Source of the DNA: Pseudomonadota bacterium
GTDB lineage: Bacteria > Myxococcota > Myxococcia > Myxococcales > Anaeromyxobacteraceae
Length of the DNA stretch: 13,151 bases
Assembly: GCA_023411405.1 (NCBI GenBank)
Contig: JAEYOU010000317.1
Coordinates: forward strand, 1-13,151
Direction: 5' to 3'
The position numbers and the translations under genes were made by a program. The first letter of the stretch is position 1. Every line of letters starts with the position of its first letter. The notes under the pieces are model-generated. The model was not told the origin of the DNA, did no database searches, and saw only the letters and a program-made list of their open reading frames with translations. This document shows positions 4,858 to 13,151 of this stretch, in pieces.

Positions 4858-6150
4858 ATGAAGATCCAGGTCGAGTCGCTCTCCCCCGTGGAGCGCAAGG
4901 TCACCATCGAGGTCGATCCGGAGCGCGTCGCGCAGGAGCTCGAGCGGGCGTACGCGGGCCTCTCCCGCCGGGTGAAGCTGCCCGGGTTCCGCCCCGGCAA
5001 GGCACCGCGCAAGGTGCTGGAGCGCCAGTTCCGCGCGGAGGTCGAGAGCGACGTGGCCGAGCGCATCGTCGCCGACTCGTTCGCCGAGGCGGTCCGCGCG
5101 GAGGGGCTCCCGGTCGTGGCCGCGCCGAGCGTCTCGATCGCGGAGGGGATCGCGGAGGGGAAGCCGCTCCGCTACACGGCGCGGGTCGAGGTGAAGCCAG
5201 CGCTCGAGCCCAAGGACTACCGGGGGCTCAGCATCACGCGCAAGGCGCCCGAGGTCACCGACGAGATGGTCTCGGCCGAGCTCGGCCGGCTCCAGCAGTC
5301 GTTCGCCGAGCTCGTCCCCGTCGAGGGCCGGTTCGAGGCGCAGGCGGGGGACTGGGCGATCATCGATCACGACGGCACCGTGGACGGGATGCCGTTCGCG
5401 GGCGCCAAGGCCGACGACGTGACGGTGCGGGTCGCCCCGGGACCGGTGAACGAGGGCAACCTCGAGCGGCTCGCCGGCGTGAAGATCGGCGACGAGCTCG
5501 CGTTCGAGGAGGCGTTCGGCCCCGACGCGCGCGATCCCGCGCTGCGCGGGAAGACCGCGAAGATGAAGGCCAAGCTGAAGGCGCTCAAGACGCAGAAGAT
5601 CCCGTCGCTCGACGACGCGTTCGCGAAGGAGGTCGGGATCGAGGGCGTCGAGACCCTCGACGCCCTTCGGGCTCGGATCCGGAGCGACCTCGAGAAGCGC
5701 GAGAAGCGGCGCGCCGAGTCCCAGGTCAAGGACGCGCTGGTGAAGGCCGCGCTCGCGAAGAACGACTTCGAGGTGCCGGGATCGCTCGTGGAGCGGGCCA
5801 TCGACCAGATGATCGAGGGGACGGCCGAGCGGTTCGCGCGGCAGGGCATCGACCTGCGGCAGCTCCAGATGGACATGGCCCGCCTGCGGGCCGACCTGCG
5901 CGAGCAGGCGCTCCTCCAGGTGCGCGGCGCGCTCCTGCTCGAGGCGATCGCCGACGCGGAGAAGATCGAGGTCACGGAAGAGGACCTGCAGGCGGAGCTC
6001 GCCCGCATCTCCGACGAGATGGGGGTGCCCCTTGCGAAGGTCCAGCAGCAAAGCCGCAGCAACGAGACCCGCGAGCTACTAAAGAACCGGATCAGAGAGG
6101 ACAAGGCGCTCGCGCTGCTGTCCTCGGCGGCCACCATCCAGCCCGAGTAG
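4858..6150 (+). CDS. tig: Trigger factor, ribosome-associated chaperone and peptidyl-prolyl isomerase
   Basis: Trigger factor binds the ribosome at the exit tunnel and shields nascent chains. The 430 residues are normal in length. The N-terminal ribosome-binding domain (about 1-115) has the signature GFRPGKAP at 43-50. An FKBP-type isomerase domain follows at about 150-245, including GDWAIIDHDG and a GPVNEGNLERLAGVKIGDE stretch. The rest is the helical C-terminal chaperone domain (NDFEVPGSLVERAIDQMIEG). The start ATG at 4858 matches the usual N-terminus (MKIQVESLSPVERK-) and follows AAGAAGG and AGGA. clpP follows after 16 bases, the classic tig-clpP-clpX order. Codon use is uniform with the neighbours. 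Confidence 0.97.
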   Translation: MKIQVESLSPVERKVTIEVDPERVAQELERAYAGLSRRVKLPGFRPGKAPRKVLERQFRAEVESDVAERIVADSFAEAVRAEGLPVVAAPSVSIAEGIAEGKPLRYTARVEVKPALEPKDYRGLSITRKAPEVTDEMVSAELGRLQQSFAELVPVEGRFEAQAGDWAIIDHDGTVDGMPFAGAKADDVTVRVAPGPVNEGNLERLAGVKIGDELAFEEAFGPDARDPALRGKTAKMKAKLKALKTQKIPSLDDAFAKEVGIEGVETLDALRARIRSDLEKREKRRAESQVKDALVKAALAKNDFEVPGSLVERAIDQMIEGTAERFARQGIDLRQLQMDMARLRADLREQALLQVRGALLLEAIADAEKIEVTEEDLQAELARISDEMGVPLAKVQQQSRSNETRELLKNRIREDKALALLSSAATIQPE

Positions 6151-6166
6151 CCGGGACGAGGAGACC

Positions 6167-6775
6167 ATGAGCTACCTGATTCCCTACGTCATCGAGCAGA
6201 CGCACCGCGGCGAGCGGAGCTACGACATCTACTCGCGTCTCCTCAAGGACCGGATCATCTTCCTGGGCTCCGAGGTGAACGACGAGATCGCGAACGTCAT
6301 CATCGCCCAGATGCTCTTCCTCGAGTCCGAGGACCCGGACAAGGACATCAACCTCTACATCAACAGCCCCGGCGGATCGGTGACCGCGGGGCTCGCGATC
6401 TACGACACCATGCAGTACGTGAAGCCGCCGCTGTCCACGATCTGCATCGGCCAGGCGGCCAGCATGGGGGCGGTCCTCCTCGCGGCAGGTGCGCAGGGGA
6501 AGCGGTACGCCCTCCCGAACGCGCGCATCATGATCCACCAGCTCTCGGGTGGGTATCAGGGGCAGGCCTCCGACATCGAGATCCAGGCGAAGGAGGCGCT
6601 CCGCCTCAAGTCCCGGCTCAACGAGATCCTCGCCAAGCACACCAAGCAGCCCATCGAGCGGATCGAGAAGGACTCGGACCGCGACTACTTCATGGGCCCA
6701 GGTGAGGCGAAGGAGTACGGCCTCGTGGACGAGGTCTTCACGCACAAGAAGGCGCTGGAGAAGAAGCAGCAGTAG
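6167..6775 (+). CDS. clpP: ATP-dependent Clp protease proteolytic subunit ClpP
   Basis: ClpP is the serine-peptidase core of ClpXP, two stacked heptamer rings. The 202-residue protein carries the full triad: Ser99 in GQAASMGA, His124 in RIMIHQLSGG and Asp173 in DRDYFMG. INSPGGSVTAG (65-75), the oxyanion and substrate region, is intact. The N-terminus (MSYLIPYVIEQTHRGERSYDIYSRLL) is that of a standard, short-propeptide ClpP. The ATG at 6167 follows GAGGAG at 6158-6163 with three-base spacing. It lies between tig and clpX, which suggests joint transcription. Confidence 0.98.
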   Translation: MSYLIPYVIEQTHRGERSYDIYSRLLKDRIIFLGSEVNDEIANVIIAQMLFLESEDPDKDINLYINSPGGSVTAGLAIYDTMQYVKPPLSTICIGQAASMGAVLLAAGAQGKRYALPNARIMIHQLSGGYQGQASDIEIQAKEALRLKSRLNEILAKHTKQPIERIEKDSDRDYFMGPGEAKEYGLVDEVFTHKKALEKKQQ

Positions 6776-6806
6776 ACTGTGGAGGCGGCCCGCGCTCGGG
6801 CCCCCC

Positions 6807-6815
6807 GGGAGGAAG
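6807..6815 (+). promoter_or_regulatory. Ribosome-binding site that fixes the clpX start at TTG 6818
   Basis: GGGAGGAAG holds the core GGAGG (6808-6812), five bases before TTG at 6818. The upstream in-frame GTG at 6779 has no such site. A 6-bp hairpin GGCCCG/CGGGCC (6787-6802) ends five bases before it and could modulate access. Confidence 0.75.
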
Positions 6816-6817
6816 TC

Positions 6818-8056
<1,239 letters not shown>

Positions 8057-8061
8057 CCCTC

Positions 8062-8148
8062 GCTCCCTGCTCGAGGGAGCCAGCGTTCGCTTTCAGTGGA
8101 TTTCGCCCGGCGGCCGCCCCGAAGAGGGAGCGGCCGCCGGCACGTTTT
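8062..8148 (+). terminator. Terminator of the tig-clpP-clpX unit, two successive hairpins
   Basis: The first stem, GCTCCCT/AGGGAGC (8062-8068/8074-8080, five-base loop), starts five bases after the clpX stop. The second is an 11-bp stem, CCGGCGGCCGC/GCGGCCGCCGG (8107-8117/8130-8140), followed after four bases by TTTT (8145-8148). The second is the better terminator. Confidence 0.75.
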
Positions 8149-8339
8149 GCGCCTCGCTCCTCGCACCCGCGCCCCTCGGGTGGGTCACCGTCCTCCCGCC
8201 GCACGGGGCGGCCCCTTTACGCACGCTCGGGCGGCCGTGATGATCTTCGCGGGGCTACCTTTCACCGGATCCGAAGAACGAGGTCCGCTCCGGTGTTAGG
8301 TGGTAGGTTCCGAACGAGTCCTCAAGGAGCGAATGCACC
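8149..8339 (+). promoter_or_regulatory. lon upstream region with ribosome-binding site
   Basis: No gene is supported here. The clear element is AAGGAG (8324-8329), 10 bases before the lon GTG at 8340. A possible extended -10, TGGTAGGTT (8301-8309), would start transcription near 8316 but has no matching -35. I see no CIRCE repeat and no convincing sigma-32 promoter. An ATG at 8333 opens a 10-codon frame that overlaps the lon start and ends at 8365. Confidence 0.4.
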
Positions 8340-10775
<2,436 letters not shown>

Positions 10776-10797
10776 CGGCCCGCTCGTGGAGTCGGCG

Positions 10798-10832
10798 CGC
10801 GAGCCCGCCCGGGAGACCGGGGCGGGCTCGCG
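10798..10832 (+). terminator. Strong GC hairpin downstream of lon, likely terminator
   Basis: CGCGAGCCCGCCC (10798-10810) and GGGCGGGCTCGCG (10820-10832) form a perfect 13-bp stem with a nine-base loop. The downstream bases TCGTCTCG are only weakly T-rich, so termination without a full U-tract, or an mRNA 3'-end stabiliser, is likely. Confidence 0.65.
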
Positions 10833-10916
10833 TCGTCTCGGGGATCCGTCCGGCGGGCGAGCGCCTCGCGCGCCACCGTCACGGTCGCTCCGCGCGCGTG
10901 TCTCCCGTGGTAGGAG

Positions 10917-10939
10917 CGCGGGGGCCCCTCGCCCCCGCG
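10917..10939 (+). other. Hairpin directly upstream of the sigma factor start
   Basis: CGCGGGGG (10917-10924) and CCCCCGCG (10932-10939) form an 8-bp, all-GC stem with a seven-base loop, ending 10 bases before the ATG at 10950. If transcribed it would cover the place where a ribosome-binding site should be. No clear promoter was found at 10833-10949. Confidence 0.5.
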
Positions 10940-10949
10940 GAACGACCCG

Positions 10950-11840
10950 ATGGAACCGACACGTGACGTGAACCCGTTCGTCCCCGACGACGCCGAGGAC
11001 CGCCGCGACCAGGAGCTCGTCCAGGCGGCCCGCGCCGGCGACGCGGCCGCGCTGGAGGCGCTCGTCGCGCGCCACCAGCGCTTCCTCTACAACCTGGCGG
11101 CGCGGATGCTCTACGGGCGGCCCGAGGCCGAGGACGCCGCGCAGGAGATCCTGGTGAAGGCGCTCACCGGGCTCGCCCGCTTCGAGGGGCGGAGCCCGTT
11201 CCGGATCTGGCTCTACCGGATCGCGACGAACCACCTCCTCAACCTGCGCCGGACGCGGCGCGAGGAGGTCATCGGGTTCGAGAGCGTCGCGGCGGGCCTC
11301 GCCGGCGCAGAGGACGGCGCGCTCCCGGATCCCGGCCAGGTCCCCGCGGACGTGCAGCTCCTCGTCGAGGAGGCGAAGCTCGGGTGTACGGCGGCGATGC
11401 TGCTCTGCCTCGACCGCGCGCAGCGCCTGGTCTACGTGCTGGGCGAGATCCTGGGCGCGAGCGACGCCGTGGCGGCCGAGGTGCTCGAGATCGGTCGCGA
11501 CGCCTTCCGGCAGAGGCTCTCGCGCGCCCGGCGCGAGCTGCACGGCTTCATGAACGAGCGGTGCGGCCTCGTGAACCCCGAGAACCCCTGCCGGTGCGCG
11601 CGCAAGACCCGCGCGTTCATCCGCCTCGGCTGGGTGGACCCCGCCAACTTGAAGTTCGCCGGCGCCCGCGTGCGCCAGATCGGCGAGGTGGCCGCCCGCA
11701 GCGCGCCCGCGCTCCCCGGCTACCACGGCCTCTGCGCGGAGCTCCACCGCGCGCACCCACTGCACGAGCCGGGCGAGGTGGCGGCGCGGCTCCGGCAGGT
11801 GATGGCGACGCCGCGGTTCCGGGAGACGTTCGGCGTGTAG
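10950..11840 (+). CDS. ECF-like sigma-70 family RNA polymerase sigma factor with cysteine-rich C-terminal extension
   Basis: The 296-residue protein has sigma region 2 at about 22-100 (ELVQAARAGDAAALEALVARH, EDAAQEILVKALTGLARFEG, FRIWLYRIATNHLLNLRR). A region 4-like helix-turn-helix follows at about 155-200, ending FRQRLSRARRELHGF. About 95 further residues follow, opening with CGLVNPENPCRCARK (Cys205, Cys214, Cys216) and holding a Cys/His cluster at 262-272 (Cys262, His266, His269, His272). Usual ECF factors end soon after region 4, so the tail is the distinctive part; a metal- or redox-sensing role is inference only. The region 2-4 linker is long. No anti-sigma gene is adjacent unless the convergent membrane proteins, ending 10 bases away, serve that role. 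Start ATG 10950 lacks a good ribosome-binding site; GTG at 10968 is an alternative. Confidence 0.85.
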   Translation: MEPTRDVNPFVPDDAEDRRDQELVQAARAGDAAALEALVARHQRFLYNLAARMLYGRPEAEDAAQEILVKALTGLARFEGRSPFRIWLYRIATNHLLNLRRTRREEVIGFESVAAGLAGAEDGALPDPGQVPADVQLLVEEAKLGCTAAMLLCLDRAQRLVYVLGEILGASDAVAAEVLEIGRDAFRQRLSRARRELHGFMNERCGLVNPENPCRCARKTRAFIRLGWVDPANLKFAGARVRQIGEVAARSAPALPGYHGLCAELHRAHPLHEPGEVAARLRQVMATPRFRETFGV

Positions 11841-11850
11841 CGCCCGGGCC

Positions 11851-12414
11851 TCAGGGCGCGACGAGCCGCACCGCCTTCACGTACTCCACGCCCAGGAAGC
11901 CGGGCGGCACGATCACCTCGACGAGGTGCGGGCCCGGTCCCGCCTCCTCCTGCGCCCGGACGGAGATCGGGAGCCGGATCACCTCGTCCGGCTCGCGCCA
12001 CGACTCCACGACCGCGATCACCTCGTGGACGTGCGCCTGATCGGGGGGGAGCCGCTCGGCCGTCGGGGGCTTCGCCCGCTCCCAGCCGCGCACCGCGGGG
12101 CGGAGGACCCGCGGCGGGCTGCGGGCGAGCGAGGCGTTCAGGGCCGAGGCGAGCGCGACGGAGAGGCCGAACAGGCCGAACAGGATCGCGAGGTGGTACG
12201 GGTAGGCCCGCGACTCCTTCCGGACGCGCCGGGAGAGCCACCGCTCGGCGAAGAAGAGCACCGCGACCGCCAGGCCGGCGAGGAGGAACAGCCGCGGCCA
12301 ATCGAGGATGATCACGGCGCGGGTCCCGGGGCGCTCGGCGACGAGCAGCGCACCCCCCGCGACGATCGCCCAGGAGGAGAAGAGCTGCGGGGGCGAGAAG
12401 TCTTCGCGCGGCAT
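11851..12414 (-). CDS. Membrane protein of unknown function, twin A of a tandem pair
   Basis: I do not recognise this family. The 187 residues contain three likely membrane segments at about 11-26, 41-57 and 73-95. The basic loop between segments 2 and 3 (SRRVRKESR) suggests that loop is cytoplasmic and the C-terminal half (about 96-187) lies outside. That half looks like a small beta-rich domain, with ESWREPDEVIRLPIS (137-151) and the ending PGFLGVEYVKAVRLVAP. By eye it is roughly 60% identical to the gene at 12521-13090, with only a two-residue gap near the C-terminus. The start ATG at 12414 has no ribosome-binding site but lies eight bases behind TACACT. It converges on the sigma factor with a 10-base gap, leaving no room for a separate terminator. 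Confidence 0.85.
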   Translation of the reverse strand: MPREDFSPPQLFSSWAIVAGGALLVAERPGTRAVIILDWPRLFLLAGLAVAVLFFAERWLSRRVRKESRAYPYHLAILFGLFGLSVALASALNASLARSPPRVLRPAVRGWERAKPPTAERLPPDQAHVHEVIAVVESWREPDEVIRLPISVRAQEEAGPGPHLVEVIVPPGFLGVEYVKAVRLVAP

Positions 12415-12422
12415 CGCGCCGG

Positions 12423-12428
12423 AGTGTA
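12423..12428 (-). promoter_or_regulatory. -10-like TACACT of twin A, eight bases before its ATG
   Basis: On the minus strand TACACTCCGG precedes the start codon with no ribosome-binding site between, so transcription could begin at or next to the ATG. The same TACACTCCGG occurs before twin B. No clear -35 is visible. Confidence 0.45.
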
Positions 12429-12520
12429 TCGCGTCGGCCGGCGCGTGGCGGGACCATCGTCGCGGAGCGCGGGCCCGGCAGCCGCGTCCGCCGGCGGGGA
12501 CGGCCCACCGCCCCGGTCGG

Positions 12521-13090
12521 TCAGCGCGCGACGAGCCGGACCGCCCGCACGAACTCCACCCCGAGGAAGCCCGGGGCCACGTCGAGCTCGAGCACGTGCG
12601 GGCCCGGACCCTCGGCCTGCTCCTGCGCCTCGGGGGAGATCGCGATGCGGATCGTGGTGCCCGGCTCGATCCACGACTCGGCGACGGCCACCACCGGCTC
12701 GGGGCGGGGGTCCGCGTCGAGGGGGACGGGCGGCCCGGCGGCGTGCTTCGTCGACTCCCACGAGCGCACGGCGACGCGGATCACGCGGGGCGGCGCCCGG
12801 GCGAAGCTCCCGTTCACGGCGCCGACGAGCGTGACGCCCAGGCCGAAGAGCCCGACCAGGATCGCGAAGCGGTACGGGTAGTCCCGGGACGCGCGCCGGA
12901 CGCCGCGCATCGCCCACCGCTCGGCGGCGAACAGCGCCGCGGCGGCCACGGCCGCGAGGAGGAAGAGGCGCCGCCAGTCGAGGATGAGCACGGCGTGGCT
13001 CCCCGGGCGCTCCGCGACGAGGAGCGCGCCGGCCGCGACGAGCCCGTACGAGAGGAAGAGCTGCGGGGGCGAGAACCCTTCGCGCGCCAT
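12521..13090 (-). CDS. Membrane protein of unknown function, twin B of a tandem pair
   Basis: Paralogue of the gene at 11851-12414, with the same plan: 189 residues, membrane segments at about 11-26, 41-57 and 73-95, basic loop MRGVRRASR, and an outer C-terminal domain. Shared blocks include FSPPQLF, GALLVAERPG, RLFLLA, GLFGL, PPRV and PGFLGVE-x-V-x-AVRLVA. The least conserved part is about 112-133, between membrane and distal domain. Both copies are full length with intact frames and normal codon use, so both are probably functional. The twins are separated by 106 bases with no other gene. Start ATG at 13090 follows TACACT after seven bases, without a ribosome-binding site. Function is unknown; a paired membrane complex is only a guess. 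Confidence 0.85.
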   Translation of the reverse strand: MAREGFSPPQLFLSYGLVAAGALLVAERPGSHAVLILDWRRLFLLAAVAAAALFAAERWAMRGVRRASRDYPYRFAILVGLFGLGVTLVGAVNGSFARAPPRVIRVAVRSWESTKHAAGPPVPLDADPRPEPVVAVAESWIEPGTTIRIAISPEAQEQAEGPGPHVLELDVAPGFLGVEFVRAVRLVAR

Positions 13091-13097
13091 CGCCCGG

Positions 13098-13106
13098 AGT
13101 GTACCA
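13098..13106 (-). promoter_or_regulatory. Extended -10 element of twin B, seven bases before its ATG
   Basis: On the minus strand TGGTACACT fits TGn-TAnnnT and is followed by CCGGGCG and the ATG. With the usual seven-base distance, the A of the ATG would be the first transcribed base, i.e. a leaderless mRNA. Confidence 0.45.
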
Positions 13107-13151
13107 AGCCGCGGGCAGGGGGGGCGCGAGTTCGGCCGCCGTGCACTCAGC

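Noticed and set aside
8096..8299. 67-residue frame between clpX and lon
   Set aside because: It begins beside the clpX terminator hairpin, has no ribosome-binding site and no recognisable features.

Overview
The window is a very GC-rich chromosomal segment. Every real gene has the strong G/C third-position bias typical of myxobacteria. Protein styles and gene order (tig-clpP-clpX-lon, an SspB-like adaptor, GC-rich tRNA genes) best suit an Anaeromyxobacter-like member of the Myxococcota. This is inferred from composition and protein style; no marker gene was compared. Most of the window is core housekeeping DNA. I see no phage, insertion sequence, CRISPR array or secondary-metabolite cluster.

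Layout. (1) Positions 1-3314, + strand: the tail of an unrecognised gene, a six-repeat TPR protein, a secreted zinc N-acetylmuramoyl-L-alanine amidase, and the overlapping pair rph (RNase PH, tRNA 3'-end trimming) and rdgB (non-canonical NTP pyrophosphatase). (2) Positions 3311-4087: a five-gene tRNA cluster (Pro-UGG, Arg-UCG, His-GUG, Arg-UCU, Lys-CUU) with recognisable promoters, hairpin-rich spacers and a strong terminator. (3) Positions 4087-4494, - strand: a small SspB-like ClpXP adaptor, convergent to the tRNA cluster. (4) Positions 4700-10775, + strand: tRNA-Leu(UAG), then trigger factor, ClpP, ClpX and Lon, i.e. nascent-chain folding and ATP-dependent proteolysis. A strong terminator separates clpX from lon, which has its own leader. 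(5) Positions 10950-11840: an ECF-like sigma factor with a cysteine-bearing C-terminal extension. (6) Positions 11851-13090, - strand: two tandem paralogous membrane proteins of unknown function, ending 10 bases from the sigma factor.

How the parts fit. The tig-clpPX-lon block and the SspB-like gene make a protein quality-control neighbourhood: a chaperone, two proteases and a probable substrate-delivery adaptor. RNase PH lies upstream of a tRNA cluster in which only one of the checked genes encodes its CCA end. Two initiation styles coexist. The tig, clpP, clpX and lon starts follow purine-rich ribosome-binding sites. The TPR, amidase, rph and twin membrane-protein starts have none and instead lie 6-11 bases behind -10-like hexamers, suggesting leaderless or very short-leader mRNAs.

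The points most worth following are the SspB-like adaptor with a ClpX-binding-like tail, the twin membrane genes with duplicated start-proximal promoters beside the sigma factor, and the Arg tRNA pair that differs by an anticodon switch. None is proven here to be a new system.
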